Below are positions 14,510 to 22,642 of a DNA stretch of 27,629 nt, piece after piece. The DNA is from a virus. The notes beneath the pieces are model-generated. The model made no database searches and was not told the origin of the DNA. It saw nothing but the letters and a program-made list of their open reading frames with translations. The number at the start of each line of letters is the position of its first letter. The first letter of the stretch is position 1. Made by a program: the position numbers and the translations under genes. Where the stretch lies: positions 1 through 27,629 of IMG/VR virus record IMGVR_UViG_3300036801_000101. One strand, written 5' to 3'.

Positions 14510-16155
14510 GCGGCGCAGTTTTCCCGACAATCCGCGGACTGACGTGGAACGTGATGGCGACGCCGGAATTTTCGACGATCGTGCAGGAGTCGCCGTCCGG
14601 TGCAACGTTGCGGATCGCGCAACGCACGAATCCGTTGTGGCATTTCGTTCTGGTTTACGACTACCTGAAAGACAACCCCAACGACGTTCCACCGGGCACC
14701 GGGCAGGCGCCGTACACGGACCTCGAAACGCTTCTCGATTTCTATAATGCCCGGTACGGCGCGTTCGACGATTTCTTGCTGGATTGTTCGATTCTCGGGT
14801 TGGGATCGGAATGGTACTCGGTGATCGATCAGTCGCAAATTCTTGTTCCCGCAACGATCACCACCGACACGACGTTCACGCAATGGTTCACGCCGATCCA
14901 ACGTTCGGCCGGTGGGCAATTCGCAGAGGACATCACCGACATCAACCCCAACGGGCCGGTTACGGTGATGGTGAACGGAATCGCCGCGCAAACCTCGCGC
15001 GATTATTTCATCCTTGGCCGCGGACTAACCGGCAACACGCCCACCGGATCCGGGTTTTCCTACGCGGGGTTGTATCTCTATTGGCAGCCGTGGCAGAAAT
15101 CGTTCCCGTACACGTTGGGCACGATGTTCATCGATCCGGCCGGGCATCTACAGATCGTCACCACGGCCGGGGGAAATTCCGGAACGACGATTCCCACGTT
15201 CGATGATTCCGGATCGACGACAACGGACGGCGGCACGACGTGGACGGACAACGGGCTTGCGGCCGTTCGCGCGACATTCGATTTCTATCTGCGCATGCGT
15301 TTCGAGGAGGATACCCAAGACTTTGAAGCATTCATGGGCTTGTTGTGGACGATCGGCGGCGGGAGCTCGAAAAGCGGATCCGGGCAATTGAAAATGGTTT
15401 CATCGCGCAGCGGCCCTCCGGGACTTGCAACGGGATCGGCCGGCTCGACGCCGATCACCGGGCCGGGCGGCCCGACGTTGGCCGCGGGAACCGCATTCGC
15501 GGTGTTGTTGCCGAACACGTTTTCCGGGCCGGAATCGTGGCCGGGCGGTTTCGGATGCACTCCATTTCCACAAACCGCAGGCGCGGCCGGTACGGGATGG
15601 TCATCCCTCGGGGGCGTCGAAGTGCACAAGGGGCCGATCTCTCGCGCGTTGTCGGATAACCCGGTTCAATACATCGGCAGTTACGCGCTACCGCCCGGCA
15701 TTGGCCCGTCGCAAGTCACGAAAGTTTGGGCGGTTGCGTCCGGGCAATTTTCTGAGTCGGACATCTGCGGGGAAGTTCCGTGCGGGTTCGGTGCAACCGG
15801 TTGTTGGACGCCGGGCGATCAGGCGATTCTGCTATGCATGGTATCGACGCCGCGCACGCCGGTTTTGTTGCACCTCCAACATCTGATTTATGGCGGGATC
15901 ATTTTTTCGCCGGGAACTGGTGCCGTGCAATCCCCACCGGATCCGAACATCGATTATTTCAACACGTCGGATCCGTTCATCGGCACATCGACGATGCTTC
16001 TTTCGCCGACATCGACCTACTCAAACCCGGCGGATCTGGCGGCCGATCTTCCCCAAGTGTTGTTTTATGCCTCTCTCGCGCAAACCACGAACCAGTTGTG
16101 CGACGCCGATTTCGGCGGAACCATGATTATCGTGATCGAGTACACGCTGCCATGA
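14506..16155 (+). CDS. distal tail protein, DUF2460/GTA g12-like, with extra domains
   Basis: GTG 14506 overlaps the tape measure stop (GTGA). The N-terminal 190 residues fit DUF2460-type distal tail proteins: FPTIRGLTWNVMATPEFSTI, RTNPLWHFVLVYDYL and LLDFYNARYGAFDDFLLDC, a strand-helix layout followed by FDFYLRMRFEEDTQDFEAF. Inserted at about 190-265 is a W-rich repeat-like module (YLYWQPWQKSFPYTLGTMF ... DGGTTWTDNGL), which recurs in phage tail proteins and may bind glycans. A C-terminal beta-rich extension (about 300-549) is unrecognised. The family member usually has about 200 residues, so this one is more than twice as long. It forms the ring at the end of the tail tube. Confidence 0.82.
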   Translation: MSGAVFPTIRGLTWNVMATPEFSTIVQESPSGATLRIAQRTNPLWHFVLVYDYLKDNPNDVPPGTGQAPYTDLETLLDFYNARYGAFDDFLLDCSILGLGSEWYSVIDQSQILVPATITTDTTFTQWFTPIQRSAGGQFAEDITDINPNGPVTVMVNGIAAQTSRDYFILGRGLTGNTPTGSGFSYAGLYLYWQPWQKSFPYTLGTMFIDPAGHLQIVTTAGGNSGTTIPTFDDSGSTTTDGGTTWTDNGLAAVRATFDFYLRMRFEEDTQDFEAFMGLLWTIGGGSSKSGSGQLKMVSSRSGPPGLATGSAGSTPITGPGGPTLAAGTAFAVLLPNTFSGPESWPGGFGCTPFPQTAGAAGTGWSSLGGVEVHKGPISRALSDNPVQYIGSYALPPGIGPSQVTKVWAVASGQFSESDICGEVPCGFGATGCWTPGDQAILLCMVSTPRTPVLLHLQHLIYGGIIFSPGTGAVQSPPDPNIDYFNTSDPFIGTSTMLLSPTSTYSNPADLAADLPQVLFYASLAQTTNQLCDADFGGTMIIVIEYTLP

Positions 16156-17096
16156 GGACATTCATCGCCGGGGATGGAACGGATTCGACATCGCGCGTGA
16201 ACGCGTTGCTGGCCGCGGGATCGGAATTTCGTTTCGCCGATCTGTACGCCATCGGCGCGAATGAAGATCCGCAAACGTTGTGGTTCACCGATTGGGACGG
16301 GCCGTTGACGTGGCCCGTGTATTCGGACAGGCCGTTTTCGCCGGTGGTGGTGGAACGTGGCGGGGTTAGATCCGAAGTGGGCTTGAAAGTTCAATCGATC
16401 GATGTCACATGGTCACCAAAACTCGCGCCATTCATTTCCGGCACGTCGTTCGCGAATCCGTACCTCCAAGCGCAGAACGGATTTTTTGACAGCAGGATTT
16501 TCCGTTTGTGGCGCACGGTGATGCCGTCGCCCGGCGACGCGTACAGTCTGGGCGCTTGCCAGTATTTCGGTGGGCGGATCGCGGAAATAGAAACCAGCCG
16601 CGGGAAAATCAAATTCACCGTCAATTGTTTCCTCGATGTGGTGAACCAGAAAGTTCCGCCGAACACGATCGAATTGTCGAACACGTTGGCACAATACGCC
16701 GGGAACGTTCCGGTTCTCGTCGAAGGAGAAACCGCGATTCCGACGTTCACCGTGCAAGATCCATCATCGACGACGATCATCATGGGCGACTGCATCGGGC
16801 CGACTGCGCACAAAATCTATGGAACGAACAACCTGCGCAAAGGTTTCATGGTTTTCCTGCCCGGATCCACGCTGGCCGGGTACTGGTCAGTGATCGGCGC
16901 GAATGCAAATTTCAACGCTGGCGGCGGGATCCATTACAACCAAATTCAGGTGTACTCGCCATTCCCGGAAGCGCCGGTTGTCGGCGACACGTTCTATATT
17001 TCGACGCAATTTCCGGTGGATCTCGCGACGGCAACCGCGGCCGGTGCCGCGTATTTCGGGTTCCCGTACGTTCCGGATCCGGCAACCGCAATTTGA
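16152..17096 (+). CDS. DUF2163-like tail-tip protein (GTA g13-like)
   Basis: ATG 16152 overlaps the previous stop (ATGA); the 314-residue length is normal for the family. The N-terminal TLWFTDWDGPLTWPVY (residues about 42-57) and the following PFSPVVVERGGVRSEVGLKV are the recognisable DUF2163 pattern, and the region with FSRDxxxVxxLD-like spacing is replaced here by VQSIDVTWSPK. Family proteins sit between the distal tail ring and the hub and are thought to belong to the baseplate hub. The neighbouring genes are in the order expected for this type of tail tip. Confidence 0.8.
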   Translation: MRTFIAGDGTDSTSRVNALLAAGSEFRFADLYAIGANEDPQTLWFTDWDGPLTWPVYSDRPFSPVVVERGGVRSEVGLKVQSIDVTWSPKLAPFISGTSFANPYLQAQNGFFDSRIFRLWRTVMPSPGDAYSLGACQYFGGRIAEIETSRGKIKFTVNCFLDVVNQKVPPNTIELSNTLAQYAGNVPVLVEGETAIPTFTVQDPSSTTIIMGDCIGPTAHKIYGTNNLRKGFMVFLPGSTLAGYWSVIGANANFNAGGGIHYNQIQVYSPFPEAPVVGDTFYISTQFPVDLATATAAGAAYFGFPYVPDPATAI

Positions 17097-17131
17097 TGGT
17101 GACGATCCGGAAGAAGCATTGAACGAAATGC

Positions 17132-17150
17132 CCGGAGAGGTCATCTCCGG
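17132..17150 (+). promoter_or_regulatory. 7-bp perfect hairpin upstream of the NlpC/P60 gene
   Basis: CCGGAGA (17132-17138) pairs with TCTCCGG (17144-17150) around a 5-nt loop, in the 74-nt gap between the DUF2163-like gene and the peptidase gene. The ribosome site GGAGG at 17154-17158 follows 3 nt after the stem, so the structure could tune translation of the peptidase. Confidence 0.4.
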
Positions 17151-17170
17151 ATTGGAGGCGGATTCAAGAA

Positions 17171-17719
17171 ATGTTGGGAGAAGGCATCGACGATCGGACG
17201 GTGATGGCGCGGCTTGCGGTGATCTCCGAAGCGCGATCGTGGGTCGGCACGCCGTACCACAAAAACGGACGAACGAAAAAGGTGGGGGCGGATTGCGCTA
17301 CGTTGATTTTTTGTGTGTATTGCAACACGGGTTTGATTTCGTCCGAGGAGGGCGGGATTTTCTCGGATCCATCGATTGTGCCGCGATCGCACGACTGGTG
17401 GCAGCACACGTCAGAAGAAAAATACATGCTGCGCGTGTTGCGCCACGCGTTGAAAGCCGTGGAGGGCATTTCCTACCCGTCGTTGAAAGCGTTGCCGGGA
17501 AACATCGCGCTTGTGAAACCGTGGAACCGCGAAGGAACCACGGAACGGAAATTATTCAATCACGCGGGGATCGTCGTGAAATGGCCGATCGTGATCCATT
17601 CGATCGGAACGCAGGGCGTGGAACAGTGCAACGCAACATCGCATCGGTTGTGGGCAAATAAAACCGTGGCCGTGTTTGATCCGTTTGAAAAAGCGGTTGC
17701 GGAAGGACGGTTGACATGA
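17171..17719 (+). CDS. NlpC/P60 cysteine peptidase of the tail tip
   Basis: The 182-residue product fits NlpC/P60 peptidoglycan peptidases. ARSWVGTPYHKNGRTKKVGADCATLI places the likely nucleophile at C42 after the characteristic WVGTPY; the catalytic histidine is probably H131 in NHAGIVV, with H143 as the third polar residue. These enzymes cut cell-wall peptides, here during tail penetration, or process tail proteins as in lambda gpK. It lies between the DUF2163-like and hub genes, as in gene transfer agents. ATG 17171 has GGAGG 12 nt upstream, rather far. The stop overlaps the next gene (ATGA). Confidence 0.88.
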   Translation: MLGEGIDDRTVMARLAVISEARSWVGTPYHKNGRTKKVGADCATLIFCVYCNTGLISSEEGGIFSDPSIVPRSHDWWQHTSEEKYMLRVLRHALKAVEGISYPSLKALPGNIALVKPWNREGTTERKLFNHAGIVVKWPIVIHSIGTQGVEQCNATSHRLWANKTVAVFDPFEKAVAEGRLT

Positions 17720-17901
17720 TCGGCGGAAAAGTTTCTGCGCAACAAAAGCCAACGGCACTTGGAACCATGCTGCAGGCATCGACGTACGGCATGACGATTC
17801 CGAACGTATACGGCACAACGCAAGTTCCGCTTCTCGTTTTCTGGGCGGCGGATCTGCGCAAAGGCAAGTGCCACGGAAAGAGCGGGGGCGGATCTAGCTA
17901 A
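17716..17901 (+). CDS. N-terminal piece of the split tail hub, 61 aa
   Basis: ATG 17716 overlaps the peptidase stop. The protein reads TALGTMLQASTYGMTIPNVYGTTQVPLLVFWAADLRKG and ends in a Gly/Ser tail. A TYG..IP..YGT..V pattern followed by a Gly-rich linker is the usual beginning of a single-chain tail hub of the Phage-tail_3/gpJ-like type. Here the frame stops with TAA at 17899-17901, and the next gene starts with the same A (TAATG). The -1 frame carries TAG at 17895-17897, so a ribosomal -1 shift in the G-run cannot fuse the two. Reinitiation is the plausible link. Confidence 0.75.
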   Translation: MIGGKVSAQQKPTALGTMLQASTYGMTIPNVYGTTQVPLLVFWAADLRKGKCHGKSGGGSS

Positions 17902-20900
17902 TGAGCGGCGGCGGATCTCTCGGCGGATCATTCGGATCGCAACCGACGTACATCGAGAACATCGATTTCCTCATCGGTGCGAACCCGATCGAATGCGTTT
18001 TGCAGATCTGGGAAAGTTCCCAGATTTTCAAATTGGATTATCCGGCCGCGCAACGATCCGTAGCGGGGATCACTACCGGGTTGGTCACCATCACCGATCC
18101 ACATTTCTATGCCGTTCTCGCGGTGACGGCCGAAATCGCCTTGTCGGGAACGTTCGACGATTTCGGAGCGCCCGGTGCGGTGCCGTATTCGGGCACGTAC
18201 GAACTGCCGTTGTGGAACGCCGCGCAACCCGGCCCGGATCTAATCAATCCGTCCTATATCCGTTTCCCCTGCTACAAATGGAATTTCCTCACCGATGGCA
18301 ACGTCGTCGATTGCTCCAATTTGTTGACGCGCACCGGGCGGCCTGCCGGGTTCAACGGATTCGTGAACATCTATTACGCCGCAACGTCGGCGCAACACGG
18401 GCACAAAACCCCGCTGCAAGAACTGTGCTTGGAGTTTGAATCTTCGGCCGGAAACAACGCCGCGGTTTACGTTCCGATCCCCGGGCAACAAATCACCTAT
18501 TCGATGTATGCCGGGATCGGTTCATCGGAAATCGATCTGGGATCATCCCCGGCGATCCCCGTCGTTCTGCCAGAAGTGAAGGGAAGTTTTGCGTTGTTCC
18601 CACCGCGCGGTGACGCCCATTTCCCGGACATGATCGAGGACATCATCAAATCCGGGCAACGCCAAGCCGACGCCGCGATCAGTCAGATTCAACGCGGGTT
18701 GAACTGCAACGAAATGCCCGGGCCGATCCAATCAAACATGTATATCGCGCTCGGTGGGCGGCCGGTGGTTCTGCCCTGCCGTTCGCCGAATTTCGTGGGC
18801 GACGCGTTGATCGCGTTCGGTTGCTTCCAATACAACGCCGGTGCGGGTGCGTCGATCGGCGACACGGCCGGAAACGCGTGGACGCCGATTCACGCCGCGG
18901 ACAACGCCGGTGCGTGGTATGCAACGGCCGTGGCTGCGAATCCGGGAACCGAAATCACGATCGGCGACAACGGCGACGCGGTTGATGGTGCCGGTTTCGT
19001 TCTCGAATTGGATCAAGGAACCACGGCGTTTGACAATTCAAACGTCGCCACGGGAACCGGCGCGGAACTAGAAATCGACATCGACATCACGGTTTCGGGA
19101 ACGCCGACGTTCATCGTGGGCTTTGCGTTCGCTTCGCCGGTTTCCGGATTGGACAATCCAATCACGGACATCCCGGCACCGTGGACGCAAATGTTTCTCG
19201 CGTCTGATTTTTACGAAAACGCGGTTGTGTTTTATCGCGTCGTGTCGAACCCCGGAACGTATTCGATCTCCATTCCGAAAGATGTCTCGCAGCCGTGGTG
19301 GGCCGTGTTGATGGCATTCAAGGCGCCGCAACCGGTGCCCTACCCCGTGGCGCTGGGAAAGATCGTTGACGACGACACGATGAACGTCGTGCGTGCGCAA
19401 TGTCAGGCAACCGGATTGATGGGATCTCTCAACATGAATGCGCAGCAGGACGCGGGGACGTGGCTAGAGCAGATCTATCAATGCGCGAATGCGGATCCGT
19501 TGTGGTCTGGGTTTGTTTTGAAATCGATTGCGCGATCGGAAGTTTCCGCCGTGGGCGGCGGCGTGGTTTACACCGCACCAACCGCGGCCGGGCCGGTTGC
19601 CGTTCTGACGGAGGACGATTTCATCGGCGATCGCAGTCAACCGCTCGTCACCGTGAAACGAAAGGCGCAGGTCAACGCGTACAACATCATTCAAGCGCAA
19701 TATTTCGATCGAGACGACGACTACCATCCGTCCACCGCGGCCGAACCGTTGGCGGGTGCGTCGGCGTTGTTCGGGCCGCGGAAAAAGAGTCCGGACAATC
19801 TGCCGATGATTCAATCGCCGCTCGTCGCGCGGAAGATCCTCACGGTTGCCGGGAACCGGTATTCGATGCTGCGCAACGTCTATGCGTGGAAGGCCAAGGC
19901 GAAATGGTTGAATCTGGAAGCACGCGATCTCGTCGAAATCACGGAAAGCAAAATCGGGATTTTCGATCTGGCCGTGCGGTTGACGAAGATCACCGAAAAC
20001 AACGATGCCTCGCTTTCGATGGAAGCGGAGGATTTCGTTTACGGATGCAACGATCCCAACCCGATCGACATCGCGACGGTGCAAGATTCGACGAACCCGA
20101 ATTTCGGCGGCGATCCCGGAACCGTCAACGTTCCAATCATTTTTGAACCACCGCCGCGGTTGTTGTCGCAGCAAAATCAAGCGCAGATCTGGGCCGTCGT
20201 TTCCGGTGCCAGTCCGAATTATGGCGGTTGCGTCGCGTTCGTTTCAACGGATGGCGGCGCGTCGTATCCCACGATGCTCGGCGCGATCGGCGGCAACGCC
20301 GCGCAAGGTTTCACCGTGGGGGATTGGCCTGCAGCCGCGGATCCGGACACGACAAACGATCTGTCCGTCGATCTGACGGAATCGTTGGGCACGTTGCAAA
20401 CGTTCGATCCGGCCGAACGCGATGCATTCTTTCAATCGTTGTGCTACGTCGGCGGCGGCGGGGATCCGTGCATCCCGTACGAATTGATGGCCTACGACAT
20501 CGCGAATCTGACGGGTGCGAATCTATACACGCTACCGGCAACGGGCGGCGGCACGAACGAATTGCGGCGATCGGTTTTCGGTGCTCCGCTTGTCGGCGTG
20601 GGCGTCGATCATCCCAACGGATCCGATTTCGCCTACCTCGATCCCGGTGGTTCCGGAATCCTAAAAATAAACATGGATCCGGTGTGGATCGGCAAAACCT
20701 TGTATTTCAAATTCCTTGCGGTGAACACGTTTTTCTCCAATCAGCAGGATCTATCCGACGCGACGCCGTACGCGTTCACGCCCACGGGGTGCCCCACGGG
20801 AACACAGAACCCGAACAACAATTACGTCAACACGCCCACGGTTGATCTGTCCGAAACCACGACGACAAACGTTCACATGGTTCAAACCTCGGTTCAATTC

Positions 20901-21182
20901 CCGTCGAACAAGGTGAATTACAACGCGCGGGATTTCGCGATCGCGGATCCCGGGGGAACCCCGGCCGTGTACTACGTGACGATTCAAGACACCGCGCAAG
21001 TCGGCGACACCGGCGCGTTGACGAATCTGCCGTCGTTCTGCGAATTGACGACGGACAAGGTTGGCGTGCCCGGCTATACATACATGGGATTCATCCAAGT
21101 GACGAACCCGACTTCGGATCCGCGCGATGTCGCCGGGCCGGGCGGTTGGCCGCCGCCGCAAACGTTTATCGTGAGTCCGTAA
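17901..21182 (+). CDS. tail hub / central fibre protein (Phage-tail_3-like, gpJ-type)
   Basis: The 1093-residue body starts MSGGGSLGGSFGSQPTYIEN, so its N-terminus is a Gly/Ser linker rather than a normal domain start. Residues about 15-290 form the first hub region. Residues about 295-475 look like an inserted beta-sandwich module (SPNFVGDALIAFGCF ... AWYATAVAANPGTEITIG), a kind often associated with receptor or glycan binding. LVARKILTVAGNRYSMLRNV near 641 starts a stretch matching Phage-tail_3 (PF13550)-type hubs, ending DASLSMEAEDFVYG. The remaining C-terminus is beta-rich. The protein plugs the tail end and probably holds the fibres. Translation depends on the TAATG overlap with the 61-residue piece. 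Confidence 0.85.
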   Translation: MSGGGSLGGSFGSQPTYIENIDFLIGANPIECVLQIWESSQIFKLDYPAAQRSVAGITTGLVTITDPHFYAVLAVTAEIALSGTFDDFGAPGAVPYSGTYELPLWNAAQPGPDLINPSYIRFPCYKWNFLTDGNVVDCSNLLTRTGRPAGFNGFVNIYYAATSAQHGHKTPLQELCLEFESSAGNNAAVYVPIPGQQITYSMYAGIGSSEIDLGSSPAIPVVLPEVKGSFALFPPRGDAHFPDMIEDIIKSGQRQADAAISQIQRGLNCNEMPGPIQSNMYIALGGRPVVLPCRSPNFVGDALIAFGCFQYNAGAGASIGDTAGNAWTPIHAADNAGAWYATAVAANPGTEITIGDNGDAVDGAGFVLELDQGTTAFDNSNVATGTGAELEIDIDITVSGTPTFIVGFAFASPVSGLDNPITDIPAPWTQMFLASDFYENAVVFYRVVSNPGTYSISIPKDVSQPWWAVLMAFKAPQPVPYPVALGKIVDDDTMNVVRAQCQATGLMGSLNMNAQQDAGTWLEQIYQCANADPLWSGFVLKSIARSEVSAVGGGVVYTAPTAAGPVAVLTEDDFIGDRSQPLVTVKRKAQVNAYNIIQAQYFDRDDDYHPSTAAEPLAGASALFGPRKKSPDNLPMIQSPLVARKILTVAGNRYSMLRNVYAWKAKAKWLNLEARDLVEITESKIGIFDLAVRLTKITENNDASLSMEAEDFVYGCNDPNPIDIATVQDSTNPNFGGDPGTVNVPIIFEPPPRLLSQQNQAQIWAVVSGASPNYGGCVAFVSTDGGASYPTMLGAIGGNAAQGFTVGDWPAAADPDTTNDLSVDLTESLGTLQTFDPAERDAFFQSLCYVGGGGDPCIPYELMAYDIANLTGANLYTLPATGGGTNELRRSVFGAPLVGVGVDHPNGSDFAYLDPGGSGILKINMDPVWIGKTLYFKFLAVNTFFSNQQDLSDATPYAFTPTGCPTGTQNPNNNYVNTPTVDLSETTTTNVHMVQTSVQFPSNKVNYNARDFAIADPGGTPAVYYVTIQDTAQVGDTGALTNLPSFCELTTDKVGVPGYTYMGFIQVTNPTSDPRDVAGPGGWPPPQTFIVSP

Positions 21183-21183
21183 A

Positions 21184-22632
21184 ATGACGCTCGTTCCATC
21201 GATCATCCGGTTGAATTCGATCCTTCCCGCGGCGCCTGCCGGGTACATCAACGTGCGGCCACAACACGACGGGAATTTCCCGATCGACGACACGACGTTC
21301 TATGTGCCGAATCTGGGTTTTGTTGACGCGCGAACCACCATCACCGAAACGATCCGGGATGCGTCGTACGGAAAGCTAGTCACGTTCACGAACGCCGCGG
21401 CGATCGCCGTGACTCTCGATTCCAACGTGTTAGATACACCGGCCGGTTTCATGTGCTTCGCGCTTGTTGCCGGTGCGGGTACGGCCACATTTACGCCGTC
21501 GTCCGGAACGATCAACGGCCTCGCGTCGATCCCGTTGGCGCAAGGCGAAGGCGGGATTTTCTTTTTCGACGGCACCAACTGGGAAGTCGCGACGATGATC
21601 GGCACAACCGTCGTGATCCCCGTCACGGAAGGCGGAACCGGTAGAAGTACCCTCACTGCGCATGCCGTCCTTGTGGGCGAAGGCACGTCGCCGATCGGCA
21701 TGGTTGGGCCGGGAACGGCCAATTGGCCGCTGCTAGGGGCCGGTGGTGCGGCGGATCCGGCATTCTCGCAACCCCGCGGCAATACCGCCGTCGCGCAGTT
21801 CGCCGATTCGACGACGAACCCCACAACCGGAGATCTCGCGAAGTTCGACGCCAACGGCAACGTCGCCGACGCCGGGATCCTCGCAAGTGCCGTAGTTTCA
21901 ACCGGCGTGACATTAACGGCCGATCTGCCGGTGTTCGGCGCTGGCGGCAACGCCGTCAAAGTTGGAACAAAAAGCGGAAATACGGACGAAGTTGCAACCG
22001 TCACCGGATCGTTGACATCCGGAAACCTTGTCGAATCTGACGCTTCCGGAAACATCGTCGATGCGGGTGTCGCGCCGGGTGCGTTGGCGACGAAAGCCGC
22101 GATTCAAGCGGAATCGTACACGTATTGGCCCGACACCGGCGCGGCCAACGCGTACGTCATCACGCCGTCGCCTGCAGTCTCGTCGTACACGGCCGGGCAG
22201 GGTTGGCTCGTCAAAATTTCCGCGGCGAACACCGCCGCATCGACAATCAACGTTTCCGCACTTGGAACGAAAGCAATTAAAAAATGGTCGTCCGGATCTC
22301 TCGTCGATCTCGCGTTGGGCGATTTCTCCATCGGCCAGATCGTCTATCTGAAATATGACGGCACGTTGTTCCAAGTCGTCGCCGGTCTTTCTGCGAGCGG
22401 CGGATCGACGGTGCCGACACCGGTTCCGGAAGAAGTTGTGGCCTTCACAGGCACGGGTGGAACTCTCGCGAACACGCCTAGCGCGGTGATCGGATATACG
22501 TTCGTGAAGTTGTTTCGTGACGGCCAGAGATTGCTTTCCGGTGGGGGAAACGATTACACATTTTCGGGAACGGCGATCACGCTCGCGACGGCATCGCCCG
22601 GATCGACGTTCATCGCCGACTATTACAAGTGA
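21184..22632 (+). CDS. tail fibre / receptor-binding protein
   Basis: ATG 21184 lies 1 nt after the hub stop, without a Shine-Dalgarno site. The 482-residue product is rich in Gly, Ala, Thr and Ser. It contains EGGTGRSTLTAHAVLVGEG (about 149-167), a motif repeated in many phage tail fibres, and two related units, GDLAKFDANGNVADAGI and GNLVESDASGNIVDAGV. The C-terminus ends in FVKLFRDGQRLLSGGGNDY followed by a beta segment, as in fibre tips that bind the cell surface. There are no catalytic motifs or membrane segments. The host receptor cannot be predicted. Confidence 0.78.
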   Translation: MTLVPSIIRLNSILPAAPAGYINVRPQHDGNFPIDDTTFYVPNLGFVDARTTITETIRDASYGKLVTFTNAAAIAVTLDSNVLDTPAGFMCFALVAGAGTATFTPSSGTINGLASIPLAQGEGGIFFFDGTNWEVATMIGTTVVIPVTEGGTGRSTLTAHAVLVGEGTSPIGMVGPGTANWPLLGAGGAADPAFSQPRGNTAVAQFADSTTNPTTGDLAKFDANGNVADAGILASAVVSTGVTLTADLPVFGAGGNAVKVGTKSGNTDEVATVTGSLTSGNLVESDASGNIVDAGVAPGALATKAAIQAESYTYWPDTGAANAYVITPSPAVSSYTAGQGWLVKISAANTAASTINVSALGTKAIKKWSSGSLVDLALGDFSIGQIVYLKYDGTLFQVVAGLSASGGSTVPTPVPEEVVAFTGTGGTLANTPSAVIGYTFVKLFRDGQRLLSGGGNDYTFSGTAITLATASPGSTFIADYYK

Positions 22633-22642
22633 GGTGCAACCC

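Noticed and set aside
17881-17918. Ribosomal -1 frameshift joining the split hub
   Set aside because: The target frame has TAG at 17895-17897 before the junction, so a shift in the G-run would terminate; TAATG reinitiation is the only visible route.
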